Source: an uncultured Sutterella sp.
GTDB taxonomy: Bacteria; Pseudomonadota; Gammaproteobacteria; Burkholderiales; Burkholderiaceae_F
Assembly (NCBI GenBank): GCA_900546995.1
Contig: URFF01000022.1
Location: 1 to 23,454 of the forward strand
Direction of reading: 5' to 3'
DNA: 23,454 nucleotides
Positions 1-8,199 of the stretch are shown piece by piece (position 1 is the first letter of the stretch; the number at the start of each line of letters is the position of its first letter). The position numbers and the translations under genes were made by a program. The notes under the pieces are model-generated. The model was given only the letters and a program-made list of their open reading frames with translations, made no database searches and was not told the DNA's origin.

Positions 1-424
1 GAGGTTCAAGCCGGGCGGCCAACGCGATATTGGTCAAAGGACCGATGGGAACCAGCGTGACAGTCTTTGGCGGTTCACTCATGATGGTTTCAACAATAAA
101 TTGCGCGGCGTGACGGGGATCGATTGGCCGATCGGTTTCGGGTAACGTCGTCCCGTCAAGACCGGACTCTCCGTGAATGTAATTGGCGACTTTAACCGCC
201 GGTCTTAATAGGGGGCGAGGGGCGCCGGCGGCAACCGGCACGTCGTTTAGTCCGATGAGCGTTGCAATTCTCAGGGCGTTTTTGGTGACTTTTTCAAGGC
301 TTTGATTCCCGGCCACGGTCGTAATCCCCAGTATCTCGATATTGGGTGTGCCGGCGGCTAAAAGTAAAGCGACCGCATCGTCATAGCCCGGGTCACAATC
401 GATGATAATCTTTGTTTTATTCAT
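1..424 (-). CDS. Inosine/uridine-preferring nucleoside hydrolase, N-terminal part (cut by left edge)
   Basis: Nucleoside N-ribohydrolases cleave ribonucleosides to a free base and ribose in the cytoplasm. The reverse-strand translation begins MNKTKIIIDCDPGYDDAVAL, the family's Ca2+-binding signature with D9, D11, D15 and D16. It continues with the conserved TTVAGNQSLEKVTKNA block and a VPIGPLTNIA segment. About 141 residues are visible of a usual 310 or so, so the C-terminal half lies beyond the left edge. The start is set by an AGGAG ribosome binding site 7 bases upstream. The ribokinase gene ends 10 bases before this ATG, so the two form an operon: hydrolase releases ribose and kinase phosphorylates it. 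Whether it prefers purines or pyrimidines (RihA, RihB or RihC type) cannot be told from this part. Confidence 0.93.
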   Translation of the reverse strand, partial: MNKTKIIIDCDPGYDDAVALLLAAGTPNIEILGITTVAGNQSLEKVTKNALRIATLIGLNDVPVAAGAPRPLLRPAVKVANYIHGESGLDGTTLPETDRPIDPRHAAQFIVETIMSEPPKTVTLVPIGPLTNIALAARLEP

Positions 425-434
425 GCGTTAACTC

Positions 435-1361
435 CTAATGATTGCTAAGTCGATAGGCATTGACTTCGGCTAGTGTTGGAATTGAGTCGACGGCACCGGC
501 CTTCGTCACACTAAGACCCGCAGCCAAAACGGCATCGTCCAATAGCGCTTCAAAACGCTCTCGGTTGGCATTTTGCCAATAGTGCGTGATCGCCCGGAGT
601 GCGAAACCGACAAAGGTATCACCGGCACCGGTGGTGTCAACCGCTTGCATTTTGTATGCCGGCATTGACCGGTAATCAACACCCGCATCGGTGTAGATGA
701 GTCCTTTTTTACCGGTTGTCAAAATAATGAGGCAATGAGGCAAACGCTTTTTGAGTTCGGCGATCAATTCAAGCGGTGTCGCGTTTTCTTTCTGCGCCAT
801 TTCCGTCGCCTCCGTTTCATTTAGGATCAGTGCGTCCACGGCTTCAAGTGGGTAGTGAAGAACATCGTCCGAAAAGGGGGCGGGATTAAAGACAACCCGA
901 AGGCCTTTTTCTTTGGCTTTTTGCATAATGTCGGGCACAAGGTTGACTTCGTTTTGAACTAAAACGATATCGTCCGGCGCACAAGTTTCAAGTGCTGAAT
1001 CAATGAGGGTTTGCGTTAGTCGATAGTTTGTACCCGGATAATACAAAATGGCGTTTTCGCCGTCAGGTGTCACCTGAATAATCGTATGACCTGACGCACC
1101 GCTAGAAGAAATTTGAAGGAAGTCCGTCTGAACGGAAGCGTTTCGCAAAAACTCAAAAAGTGCTCGGCCGTCTTCGCCTAGAACACCGACATGACAAACC
1201 GTTTGTCCGCTGCGGTTTAAAGCAACGGTTTGATTGAGGCCTTTCCCACCCATATGCAAAGTGCGGTCCGAGGCGGCTAATGTTTCACCACCCCGCAAAA
1301 AGTGATGAACGCGATAAACATAGTCGATATTGAGGGAACCGAAGTTAACGATTTTGGGCAT
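435..1361 (-). CDS. rbsK: Ribokinase (PfkB family)
   Basis: It phosphorylates ribose at O5 with ATP to give ribose 5-phosphate. The 308-residue product has the family's usual length. It starts with the ribokinase-type strand MPKIVNFGSLNIDYVYRV, carries the GGKG-N substrate motif at residues 38-43, and has the PfkB signature DTTGAGDTFVGF around residues 240-250, whose last Asp is the catalytic base. The ATG at 1361 is chosen over an upstream TTG because an AAGGACT ribosome binding site lies just ahead and the protein then begins exactly at the family's first strand. The nucleoside hydrolase follows 10 bases downstream, which supports a role in nucleoside ribose salvage rather than free ribose uptake; no ribose transporter is visible. 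Another PfkB sugar or nucleoside kinase is a weaker alternative. Confidence 0.9.
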   Translation of the reverse strand: MPKIVNFGSLNIDYVYRVHHFLRGGETLAASDRTLHMGGKGLNQTVALNRSGQTVCHVGVLGEDGRALFEFLRNASVQTDFLQISSSGASGHTIIQVTPDGENAILYYPGTNYRLTQTLIDSALETCAPDDIVLVQNEVNLVPDIMQKAKEKGLRVVFNPAPFSDDVLHYPLEAVDALILNETEATEMAQKENATPLELIAELKKRLPHCLIILTTGKKGLIYTDAGVDYRSMPAYKMQAVDTTGAGDTFVGFALRAITHYWQNANRERFEALLDDAVLAAGLSVTKAGAVDSIPTLAEVNAYRLSNH

Positions 1362-1439
1362 TTTAGAGTCCTTGAAACCTGACGGACTAATCTTACATGA
1401 GGCTGTGTTAAGAATGACTCTCAATTCGAGATAAGTAAC

Positions 1440-1472
1440 AAAAAACCTCCGAAAGCGAACTCTCGGAGGTTT
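1440..1472 (-). terminator. Intrinsic terminator after efp
   Basis: A perfect 10-bp stem (1443-1452 with 1463-1472, AAACCTCCGA against TCGGAGGTTT) encloses a 10-base loop. On the minus strand it runs into a T tract. It lies 26 bases after the efp stop codon and separates efp from the ribokinase operon. Confidence 0.85.
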
Positions 1473-1498
1473 CGAGTCGGTGTGTTATCCGATTCGAA

Positions 1499-2056
1499 TT
1501 ACTTCACGCGGGAGCGGTATTCACCCGTACGCGTATCGATTTCGATCTTGTCGCCGGTTTCAACGAAAGCCGGAACTTGGAGTTCGTAGCCGGTAGCCAA
1601 ACGAGCGGGCTTCATCACCTTACCGGAGGTATCACCCTTGACGGCCGGTTCCGTGTAGGTTACTTCACGAACAAGAATCGTGGGCAATTCAACGGAGATG
1701 GCGCGATCTTGGTAGAAGACCACTTCAGCGGGCATGCCGTCTTCGAGGTACTTCAAAGCGTCTTCCATCACGTCGGCTTCCACTTCGTACTGATTGTAGT
1801 CAGCGTCCATCCAGACATAGTGCGGATCGGCGAAGTAGCTGTAGGTCACTTCCTTGCGATCGAGCACGAGGTCTTCAAATTTGTCATCAGCACGATAAAC
1901 CGTTTCCGTGCCGGCGCCGGTCAAGAGGTTCTTGAGCTTCATCTTGACAACAGAGGCGTTACGGCCGGACTTGGAGTATTCAGCTTTCAAAACAACCATC
2001 GGGTCCTTGCCGATCATCACAACGTTGCCGGCGCGGAGTTCTTGTGCGATTTTCAT
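1499..2056 (-). CDS. efp: Elongation factor P, arginine-32 type
   Basis: EF-P binds between the P and E sites of the ribosome and rescues stalling at polyproline stretches. The product has 185 residues, the standard length, and the full three-domain EF-P layout: KOW-like N-domain beginning MKIAQELRAGNVVMIGKDPM, then two OB domains ending in the conserved DTRTGEYRSRVK. The tip of the first-domain loop reads SKSGRNA with Arg at position 32, not the Lys modified by EpmA/EpmB. Arg32 is the residue rhamnosylated by EarP in betaproteobacteria and pseudomonads, and earP lies immediately upstream in the same direction, so substrate and enzyme are linked here. An AAAGGA ribosome binding site precedes the ATG. 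A 146-bp gap from earP and a possible extended -10 element suggest that efp also has its own promoter. Confidence 0.98.
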   Translation of the reverse strand: MKIAQELRAGNVVMIGKDPMVVLKAEYSKSGRNASVVKMKLKNLLTGAGTETVYRADDKFEDLVLDRKEVTYSYFADPHYVWMDADYNQYEVEADVMEDALKYLEDGMPAEVVFYQDRAISVELPTILVREVTYTEPAVKGDTSGKVMKPARLATGYELQVPAFVETGDKIEIDTRTGEYRSRVK

Positions 2057-2120
2057 TCTTTATTTCCTTTGTTCAAGCGCCGATTCGGACGGGGAGCGAC
2101 CGCCGCCGGTTAACCCGGCG

Positions 2121-2129
2121 CTTATACCA
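2121..2129 (-). promoter_or_regulatory. Candidate extended -10 promoter for efp
   Basis: The minus strand reads TGGTATAAG, an extended -10 element (TGn plus TATAAG), about 65 bases before the efp ATG. I see no good -35 box. A GCCGG/CCGGC hairpin (2104-2118) would lie at the start of the transcript. This is an inference from sequence pattern only. Confidence 0.35.
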
Positions 2130-2160
2130 ATTAGTGACGAAAACAGAGGGGAGAACCCTC

Positions 2161-2176
2161 AAAGAAACGTTTCTTT
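2161..2176. repeat. Perfect 16-bp palindrome between earP and efp
   Basis: AAAGAAACGTTTCTTT is its own reverse complement and lies in the earP-efp gap. A second inverted repeat (TTTCGCT against AGCGAAA) lies just beside it at about 2176-2200. Neither has a T tract on the side needed to terminate earP. It could be an operator or chance AT-rich symmetry. Confidence 0.4.
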
Positions 2177-2202
2177 TTTCGCTCGCTATGTAGCGAAACA
2201 CA

Positions 2203-3315
2203 CTATTTTAGCGTTTTTTTCGCCATTTCGGAAAGTTTTTGCGCTAGCGACCCATTCGCATGAATTTTTTTCCGCCACGCCATACTGCATTGCCGCAACG
2301 AGTCTAATCGCTCGACGATAATTTTCAGCGCATCGCGATGGACCACGCCGTTATTGAATCCTTCTTGAAATTGGCACCAGGCGTTAAATAAATTGGTGTC
2401 ATCGAAGCAATGACTCATTTTCTTTTCCAACGCCTGCAGTTTGACTTGATGCGCATTGTCCTCTTGATGGTAGATATGCCAAATAAAGGGAACGCCTGCG
2501 ATCATGGCTCGAGCGGCACTGTCTTCACCTCTGATAAATGCCAAATCACAGTCCCAAAGAAAGTGATCAAAACTTTCTTGAGCGACAAACGGGAGTAATT
2601 TTGCTGTTAAGCGGTCACTATTTAATTCATTGATATTTTGGTAGAGCATTTGCCCGGCCTGCGTGGCGGCGCACCGCACTTGAATCGGTAAATTCAGTTC
2701 GGCCAGAGTTTGGGCCAATTCACGGATCGGGCCATAGGGGTAGGTAAAGAAAAATAGTTTGAGTGGGCCGCAATGACCGTGTGACGCTTTCCACGTCTTT
2801 TCTTCTTTTTCATAGTCTTTTTCAATGATCAACCCGCCGGATCGTGTGGAAACGCCAGGAAAGACAAAATATTTTTTAAGACCGTAAGTGGGATGAATGC
2901 TCGGCTGCATGTGAAAATCATCAACCCAATCTTCGGCACTGAAATAATCCACATTGACCCAAAGGGGAGAGGGTGATCTTTGGGCCATTTTGCTTTCATA
3001 ATTGGCGGGCAGCCTGCAACCGAACCCTTCGATGACAAAGGCGGCCGGCTCAAGCGGACACTCTCCCGCGTCCCAGCTCTTTTCCCAATGAAACACTTCA
3101 ATGCGGTATTGCTCGGAGATGGCCGCAATGGGCTTCAGGCCGGCGGTGAGTTGCGACAAAGTTTCAATATCATCAATGATCAATCGAACGACGAGTCCTT
3201 CATCGGTGAGGGCTTTCGCTAAGCGCCACATCACACCGGCATCACCGAAATTATCAATGACCCGACAAAAAATATCGGTAGAAAGCGTTCTTGATGTTTG
3301 CCCGGTTTGTGACAT
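2203..3315 (-). CDS. earP: EF-P arginine rhamnosyltransferase EarP
   Basis: EarP is a GT-B-fold inverting glycosyltransferase that uses dTDP-L-rhamnose to rhamnosylate Arg32 of EF-P, which activates it for polyproline translation. The 370-residue product fits the family. The N-terminal nucleotide-sugar domain carries VIDNFGDAGVMWRLAKAL with D21 and D25, equivalent to the essential Asp pair of Pseudomonas EarP. The C-terminal domain carries FIRGEDSAARA at 260-270, with E264 matching the essential Glu, followed by GVPFIWHIYHQEDNAH. A GAAAGG ribosome binding site precedes the ATG. It is divergent from uvrC with only 47 bp between the starts, and efp follows downstream. Enzyme and substrate being adjacent is the usual arrangement. 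Confidence 0.97.
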   Translation of the reverse strand: MSQTGQTSRTLSTDIFCRVIDNFGDAGVMWRLAKALTDEGLVVRLIIDDIETLSQLTAGLKPIAAISEQYRIEVFHWEKSWDAGECPLEPAAFVIEGFGCRLPANYESKMAQRSPSPLWVNVDYFSAEDWVDDFHMQPSIHPTYGLKKYFVFPGVSTRSGGLIIEKDYEKEEKTWKASHGHCGPLKLFFFTYPYGPIRELAQTLAELNLPIQVRCAATQAGQMLYQNINELNSDRLTAKLLPFVAQESFDHFLWDCDLAFIRGEDSAARAMIAGVPFIWHIYHQEDNAHQVKLQALEKKMSHCFDDTNLFNAWCQFQEGFNNGVVHRDALKIIVERLDSLRQCSMAWRKKIHANGSLAQKLSEMAKKTLK

Positions 3316-3362
3316 ACTTAACCTTTCAATGATTTTGAAGTACGACGTTTTTTGAGGAAATC

Positions 3363-5222
3363 ATGGCGTTTGATGCCAAGGCTATTTTAAAGAATTTACC
3401 ATCGCTGCCCGGCGTGTACCGTTATTTTGACGCAGAAGATCATTGCCTTTATGTTGGGAAGGCGCGCGATTTGAAGCGAAGGGTCTCAAGTTACTTTCAG
3501 AAAAAAGACCTGACGCCGAGAATTGCGATCATGGTTTCTCAGATTGAACGACTTGAAACCACAGTGACGCGCTCCGAGGCCGAGGCGTTGCTTTTAGAAA
3601 ATAATTTGATCAAGTCCTTGTCGCCCAAATACAACATTTTGTTTCGGGACGATAAAAGTTACCCCTATTTGAAGATCAGTGCGGAAGCCTTCCCGCGAAT
3701 TGCCTACTATCGAGGTGGCGTGGATAAAAAGAGTCGCTTTTACGGTCCCTACCCCAATGCGCAAAGTGTCAAAGAGGCCATTCAGATTTTGCAAAAGGTG
3801 TTTCGCTTAAGAACTTGCGAATCCAGTGTCTTTAATAATCGATCTCGAGTGTGTCTGCTGGCGCAAATCGGACGTTGCTCAGGACCTTGCGTCGGGGCCA
3901 TTTCCAGAGAGGACTATGCCGCCGATGTGCGTCGCGCCGAACAATTTCTTGATGTCCATAGCGATGAGTTAATGACCGACCTTCAAAATCGCATGATGGC
4001 TCATTCGGCTGCGTTGGAGTTTGAAAAGGCCGCGATCCTAAGAGATCAGATCGCAGCTCTATCCAACATCTTGCATCAGCAGACGGTTGACACGACAGGC
4101 AGTCAAGTGGACTGCGACATTATCTGCGTGAAAATCCAAAACAACGTCGTCTGTGTCAATTTGGCGATGGTGCGCGGCTCCCGTCATTTGGGTGACAGAG
4201 CGTATTTCCCGACGTTACCCAAAGGTGGCGAAATCGACGAGTTGGAAATTTTCGAAGCCTTTGTGAGCCAGCATTATGAATCGTTATCGGTTCCGAGTTT
4301 AATTATTACCGACGTCAGTGGTGATAAAGAAGAGCTTGAAACCTTGTTGTCGGAACTATCTGAGCGGAAAGTCTCCGTTGTCCATAACCCGACCGGTATC
4401 CGGCGTCAATGGTTGGAAATGTGCCGCACCAATGCCGATATCCATCTGGCGCGTCATCTTTCAACGACGGGTTCTCAGTTGGCGCGTTTGAAAAATCTGT
4501 GTGAAGTGTTGCAAATTACCCCGCCAAATGAAGATTGGATGAAAATCCGTATGGAGTGCTTTGACATCAGTCACACTGCCGGTGAGGCAACGCAAGCGTC
4601 TTGCGTTGTCTACGAAGGAGCCGGTATGGCGCATAACCAATACCGCCGTTTCAATATTACCGGGGTCGAACCCGGCGATGATTACGCAGCCATGCGTCAA
4701 GCGGTTGAACGTCGCTATTTGCCGGTCAGTCGCGGCGAGGGCGAGCTGCCCACCATTGTGCTCATTGACGGTGGAAAGGGACAAGTTCAGATGGCCAAAG
4801 AGGTGTTTGAAGATCTTGGGTTGGATACATCGGTCATCATTGGTGTCGCAAAAGGCGAGGGACGAAAAGTCGGACTGGAAACTTTGGTCTTTGCTGATTC
4901 CGATCGCGAACCTTTGGTTCTTGGCAGAGAGTCACCGGCCTTGATGCTGATTGCCGAGATTCGTGACGAGGCTCACCGTTTTGCCATTACCGGGATGCGG
5001 GCAAAGCGTGCAAAGGTTCGCAATTCGTCCAAATTGGAAGATATCGAAGGCATAGGACCGAAGCGTCGCCAGAAAATCCTCACCCGTTTTGGTGGAATGC
5101 GGGGATTAAAAAACGCAAGCGTTCAAGATATTGCTAGAATTGACGGTATATCATTGGAGCTTGCCCAGCGTATCTTCACTCAGATTCACGGGCAATCGAT
5201 CGCTCCGCAAGAACAAGATTAA
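3363..5222 (+). CDS. uvrC: UvrABC excinuclease subunit C
   Basis: UvrC makes both incisions in nucleotide excision repair. The 619-residue product has all expected domains: a GIY-YIG nuclease at about 12-95 (GVYRYFD and LYVGKARDLKRR, with the metal-binding Glu in EAEALLLENN), a cysteine-containing linker, a UVR motif near 200-235 (LEFEKAAILRDQIAAL), the RNase H-like endonuclease with FDISH (Asp about 400), LIDGGKGQ (about 469) and EAHRFA (His about 538), and a helix-hairpin-helix tail from about 555. A GAGGAA ribosome binding site precedes the ATG. It is divergent from earP, and pgsA follows after 17 bp in a very common betaproteobacterial order. Confidence 0.98.
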   Translation: MAFDAKAILKNLPSLPGVYRYFDAEDHCLYVGKARDLKRRVSSYFQKKDLTPRIAIMVSQIERLETTVTRSEAEALLLENNLIKSLSPKYNILFRDDKSYPYLKISAEAFPRIAYYRGGVDKKSRFYGPYPNAQSVKEAIQILQKVFRLRTCESSVFNNRSRVCLLAQIGRCSGPCVGAISREDYAADVRRAEQFLDVHSDELMTDLQNRMMAHSAALEFEKAAILRDQIAALSNILHQQTVDTTGSQVDCDIICVKIQNNVVCVNLAMVRGSRHLGDRAYFPTLPKGGEIDELEIFEAFVSQHYESLSVPSLIITDVSGDKEELETLLSELSERKVSVVHNPTGIRRQWLEMCRTNADIHLARHLSTTGSQLARLKNLCEVLQITPPNEDWMKIRMECFDISHTAGEATQASCVVYEGAGMAHNQYRRFNITGVEPGDDYAAMRQAVERRYLPVSRGEGELPTIVLIDGGKGQVQMAKEVFEDLGLDTSVIIGVAKGEGRKVGLETLVFADSDREPLVLGRESPALMLIAEIRDEAHRFAITGMRAKRAKVRNSSKLEDIEGIGPKRRQKILTRFGGMRGLKNASVQDIARIDGISLELAQRIFTQIHGQSIAPQEQD

Positions 5223-5239
5223 ATGCAAGACACCCTAAA

Positions 5240-5839
5240 ATGAAACGCCAACGTTTACCAATTAATGTGCCCATGATTTTGACTTGGGCCCGTATCGCCC
5301 TGATTCCATTGATTATCGGGGTTTTTTATGTACCTGATACGGTGTTGTCGCCTTTTATGCAAAATGTTTGGGCAACCATTATCTTTGTGGTTGCCGCTTT
5401 AACGGATGCTTTTGACGGCTTTATCGCCCGTCGCTACAACATGGAAAGCGCCATTGGAGCGTTTCTTGATACGTCGGCAGACAAGTTAATGGTTTGCGCG
5501 GCGCTGATTGTGTTACTTGACTTCAATCGCGTCGATATGCTCGTTGCGCTTATCATCATCGGCCGAGAAATTACGGTAACGGCTTTGCGCGAATGGATGG
5601 CGAAAGTTGGGGCCGCCGCCAGAGTGAAGGTGAATTGGTTCGGCAAGATTAAAGCCATCGCTCAAATGGTCGCTATCCCGATGTTACTTTTTTATGAAGA
5701 CTTTTTAGGCATCTCAATGTATTGGTTAGGCACCATTTTGATCTACGTGGCCGCATTCTTGACGATTTATTCCATGATTGTTTACTTACGGGCTGCCGGT
5801 CCCTATCTTTCGTCGGATACGCCAGTGAAGCCGCAATAG
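5240..5839 (+). CDS. pgsA: CDP-diacylglycerol--glycerol-3-phosphate 3-phosphatidyltransferase
   Basis: PgsA makes phosphatidylglycerol phosphate from CDP-diacylglycerol and glycerol 3-phosphate in the inner membrane. The 199-residue product is strongly hydrophobic with several membrane helices. It has the complete CDP-alcohol phosphatidyltransferase motif D-x2-DG-x2-AR-x8-G-x3-D-x3-D: D56, D59, G60, A63, R64, G73, D77 and D81. The start lies 17 bp after the uvrC stop. No clear ribosome binding site is visible, so translation is probably coupled to uvrC. An intrinsic terminator follows. Confidence 0.96.
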   Translation: MKRQRLPINVPMILTWARIALIPLIIGVFYVPDTVLSPFMQNVWATIIFVVAALTDAFDGFIARRYNMESAIGAFLDTSADKLMVCAALIVLLDFNRVDMLVALIIIGREITVTALREWMAKVGAAARVKVNWFGKIKAIAQMVAIPMLLFYEDFLGISMYWLGTILIYVAAFLTIYSMIVYLRAAGPYLSSDTPVKPQ

Positions 5840-5856
5840 TTTTTCAATGTCTTCGC

Positions 5857-5888
5857 ATGGGGCTGAAGTTTTTCAGCCCCATTTTTTT
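5857..5888 (+). terminator. Intrinsic terminator after pgsA
   Basis: An 11-bp perfect stem, ATGGGGCTGAA (5857-5867) with TTCAGCCCCAT (5872-5882), has a 4-base loop and is followed by a run of seven T. It ends the uvrC-pgsA operon. Confidence 0.93.
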
Positions 5889-5986
5889 CGCGGAAAGTTC
5901 TTTCAAATCATAGAGTTTTGTTTTAAAAATAGGCTAAAATTAAAAATTACACATTAAATTTCTCTTCTCTAGAGGACTACTCAGCT

Positions 5987-7528
5987 ATGGATCCTTTTAA
6001 CGCAGGATGGTTATCCATATTACCGCCGATTATCGCAATCGGCTTGGCTTTATTGACCAAAGAAGTGATTTCGTCTTTGTTGGTCGGTATTTTGTCCGGT
6101 ACATTGATTTATGCCGTTGGCATGAATCATTCCAATCTTTTGATGGGTACCGTCGAAACAACCTTTAATCTGATGGCAACGAAAGTTGACTTCAATATTT
6201 TGGTTTTCTGCACCCTGCTTGGCGCTCTGGTTTATACCATCAGTATGGCCGGTGGCAGTCGCGCTTACGGTAAGTGGGCAAGCGGCAAAATTCGTTCGCG
6301 TCGCAGCTCCCTTCTAGCTTCCGGTGGCTTGGGCGCTTTTATCTTCATTGACGACTACTTCAATTGCTTAACGGTTGGTACGGTGATGCGTCCGGTGACC
6401 GATTCTTATCGAGTCTCCCGGGCAAAGCTCGCCTATATCATCGACTCGATGGCCGCTCCGGTCTGTATCATCGCGCCGATCTCCTCCTGGGCGGCTGCCG
6501 TGGGCAGTAGTTTGAAATCAACCGGGGCGTTTGAGAGTGATTTCTCAGCCTTCGTTTCCACGATTCCCTATAACTACTATGCCATTTGCTGTATCTCAAT
6601 GGTCTTTATTCTGTGTATCTGGCGCCTGGATTTCGGTCCGATGCTCAAAAGCGAGGAACGAGCCGAAGCCGGTGACGTGGGTAATACAGATACGGAAACG
6701 GCATCCATGAAAGTGAGTGAAAAGGGGACGATCTGGGATATGGTGGTTCCTATCGGTGCTTTGATTGTTTTTGCCGTGCTTTGCTTGATGTACTCAGGCG
6801 GTTATTGGGGCGATGATCCCGCCTATCATAGTTTCCAAGCCTCTTTAGGCAATAGTTCCGCTTCCAGCGCGCTCGTATGGGCTTCCTTTGGTGCTATGGT
6901 GGTCGCCTTTTTCATGTTCGTGCCTCGTGGTGTGGTGAGCTTCCGTGATTTCATGGATGGTTCGGTGGAAGGCATGAAGATGATGCTTCCGGCTAACATC
7001 ATTTTGGTGTTGGCTTGGACGATTTCCGGTGTGTGTCGCGATTTGTTGCAAACGCCTGTTTTTGTCGAAAGCATTGTGACCGGTGGTGGGTTCTCGGCTG
7101 TGTGGCTGCCGGCGGTTATTTTCGTTATTGGCGCATTCCTCGCGTTTTCTACCGGCACGGCTTGGGGTACCTTTGGTATTTTGATCCCGATCGTTGTGCC
7201 GATCGCTCAAGCGCTTGATCCGAATCTTTTGGTGGTTTCTCTGTCGGCGACACTGGCGGGTTCCGTATTTGGTGACCACTGCTCGCCGATTTCCGATACG
7301 ACGATTTTGTCATCGGCCGGTGCCGGGTGTTCGCATATGGAACACGTCGCAACGCAGTTGCCCTATGCCTGTGTCGTAGCCTTCGCCTCATTCGTCGGAT
7401 ACGTGTGCGCGGGCTTAACGGAGGCTAATGCCTATGTGTCGCTTGCGGCAAGTTTGATTACGCTTTTTGTGATCGTGATCGGATTGCATTTCTGGAGCGT
7501 TAAAAAAGAAAAGGCTGCTTTAGCCTAA
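5987..7528 (+). CDS. Na+/H+ antiporter, NhaC family
   Basis: NhaC-type secondary transporters exchange protons for Na+ or small organic substrates across the inner membrane. The 513-residue product has roughly 11-12 hydrophobic segments. It has the family's hallmark region FIDDYFNCLTVGTVMRPVTD at about 119-138 and the C-half stretch STGTAWGTFGILIPIVVPIA, followed by GSVFGDHCSPISDTTILSSAG. The ATG has an AGAGGA element 10 bases upstream. It stands alone between two terminators. Members of this family also include malate/lactate and lysine exchangers, so the ion or substrate is not fixed by sequence alone. Confidence 0.88.
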   Translation: MDPFNAGWLSILPPIIAIGLALLTKEVISSLLVGILSGTLIYAVGMNHSNLLMGTVETTFNLMATKVDFNILVFCTLLGALVYTISMAGGSRAYGKWASGKIRSRRSSLLASGGLGAFIFIDDYFNCLTVGTVMRPVTDSYRVSRAKLAYIIDSMAAPVCIIAPISSWAAAVGSSLKSTGAFESDFSAFVSTIPYNYYAICCISMVFILCIWRLDFGPMLKSEERAEAGDVGNTDTETASMKVSEKGTIWDMVVPIGALIVFAVLCLMYSGGYWGDDPAYHSFQASLGNSSASSALVWASFGAMVVAFFMFVPRGVVSFRDFMDGSVEGMKMMLPANIILVLAWTISGVCRDLLQTPVFVESIVTGGGFSAVWLPAVIFVIGAFLAFSTGTAWGTFGILIPIVVPIAQALDPNLLVVSLSATLAGSVFGDHCSPISDTTILSSAGAGCSHMEHVATQLPYACVVAFASFVGYVCAGLTEANAYVSLAASLITLFVIVIGLHFWSVKKEKAALA

Positions 7529-7550
7529 TCACCAGTTGCGATTGAATATG

Positions 7551-7586
7551 AAAAATGCCGTCATCTGCAAGGATCACGGCATTTTT
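7551..7586 (+). terminator. Intrinsic terminator after the NhaC-family gene
   Basis: AAAAATGCCGT (7551-7561) pairs with ACGGCATTTTT (7576-7586), with an inner ATC/GAT extension. The stem has A and T tracts on both sides, so it could work in either direction. Confidence 0.88.
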
Positions 7587-7598
7587 CTATGATAGGGC

Positions 7599-7626
7599 TT
7601 GACAAGTATAGAAACATCATTAAAAT
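7599..7626 (+). promoter_or_regulatory. Sigma-70 promoter of the tRNA cluster
   Basis: The sequence is TTGACA, a 16-bp spacer, then TAAAAT. Transcription would start near 7633, just ahead of the first tRNA-Gly. The consensus -35 fits a strongly expressed stable RNA operon. Confidence 0.8.
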
Positions 7627-7641
7627 GCCTAATCCTGCGAT

Positions 7642-7717
7642 GCGGGAATAGCTCAGTTGGTAGAGCGCAACCTTGCCAAGGTTGAGGTCGCGAGTTCGAG
7701 ACTCGTTTCCCGCTCCA
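7642..7717 (+). tRNA. tRNA-Gly (GCC)
   Basis: A full cloverleaf is present with acceptor GCGGGAA/TTCCCGC, anticodon loop TTGCCAA (GCC at 7675-7677), T-loop GTTCGAGA and an encoded CCA end. It is identical to the second tRNA-Gly copy at 7830. Confidence 0.97.
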
Positions 7718-7735
7718 CAGCTCATTTAAAGGTGT

Positions 7736-7809
7736 GGCGCGATAGCAAAGCGGTTATGCAGCGGATTGCAAATCCGTTTAGAGCGGTTCGACTCCGCTTC
7801 GCGCCTCCA
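7736..7809 (+). tRNA. tRNA-Cys (GCA)
   Basis: Acceptor stem GGCGCGA/TCGCGCC, anticodon loop TTGCAAA (GCA at 7768-7770), T-loop GTTCGACT and encoded CCA are all present. Confidence 0.97.
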
Positions 7810-7829
7810 AACTGTGGATAAAAATTTAT

Positions 7830-7905
7830 GCGGGAATAGCTCAGTTGGTAGAGCGCAACCTTGCCAAGGTTGAGGTCGCGAGTTCGAGACTCGTTTCCCG
7901 CTCCA
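7830..7905 (+). tRNA. tRNA-Gly (GCC), second identical copy
   Basis: All 76 bases match the copy at 7642-7717. The pair flanks tRNA-Cys, which points to a tandem duplication of the Gly gene. Confidence 0.97.
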
Positions 7906-7919
7906 GAATTTGGAAATGA

Positions 7920-7950
7920 GCCGTTGTGTTGATACGACGGCTTATTTCTA
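7920..7950 (+). terminator. Weak terminator-like hairpin within the tRNA cluster
   Basis: GCCGTTGT pairs with ACGACGGC with one G-U pair and is followed by the T-rich TTATTTCTAT. It may be a partial terminator or processing element between tRNA-Gly and tRNA-Leu. Confidence 0.45.
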
Positions 7951-7963
7951 TACAGAATTGGTT

Positions 7964-8053
7964 GGCCGAGTGACGGAATTGGTAGACGTAGCGGACTTAA
8001 AATCCGCCGCCAATTAAAACGGCGTACGGGTTCGATTCCCGTCTCGGCCACCA
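7964..8053 (+). tRNA. tRNA-Leu (TAA)
   Basis: Acceptor GGCCGAG/CTCGGCC, anticodon loop CTTAAAA (TAA at 7998-8000), a long variable arm typical of tRNA-Leu, T-loop GTTCGATT and encoded ACCA are present. Its 3' half is the likely integration target of the prophage that begins directly after it. Confidence 0.96.
8025..8053 (+). other. Presumed attL core: 3' end of tRNA-Leu
   Basis: The T-arm and acceptor 3' strand of tRNA-Leu lie at the junction between host genes and prophage, with the integrase 280 bp away. P4-type integrases usually recombine within tRNA 3' ends and restore an intact tRNA gene. The exact core cannot be set because attR lies beyond the right edge. Confidence 0.6.
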
Positions 8054-8059
8054 AGAATC

Positions 8060-8104
8060 AAGAGCTAGAGGGTTTCTAAGACTTTCTAGCTCTTTCTATT
8101 TCTA
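8060..8104 (+). terminator. Terminator-like hairpin after tRNA-Leu
   Basis: AAGAGCTAGA (8060-8069) pairs perfectly with TCTAGCTCTT (8085-8094) and is followed by a T-rich tract. It could end the tRNA transcript. Because it lies on the prophage side of the presumed att core, it may be phage-supplied. Confidence 0.65.
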
Positions 8105-8199
8105 CCATTAACTCCTTGTAATTACAGGGGTTTTATCTCATTCAATCCCTTTCTGACTCTTTCTACTTCTTTCTTTGTCTTTCTCCTGAGCGCATGCAA

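Noticed and set aside
1577..2113. 178-codon plus-strand frame opposite efp
   Set aside because: It is a shadow of the highly conserved efp gene with no matching family.
2176..2200. Inverted repeat after earP as an intrinsic terminator
   Set aside because: On the minus strand the stem is followed by A, not T, so it does not meet the terminator pattern for earP.
6845..7279. Long minus-strand frames opposite the NhaC-family gene
   Set aside because: They are His/Arg-rich shadow frames caused by codon bias of the antiporter gene.
7722..8054. 110-codon open frame on the minus strand across the tRNA genes
   Set aside because: It is antisense to tRNA-Cys, tRNA-Gly and tRNA-Leu. Such frames are a known false gene call.
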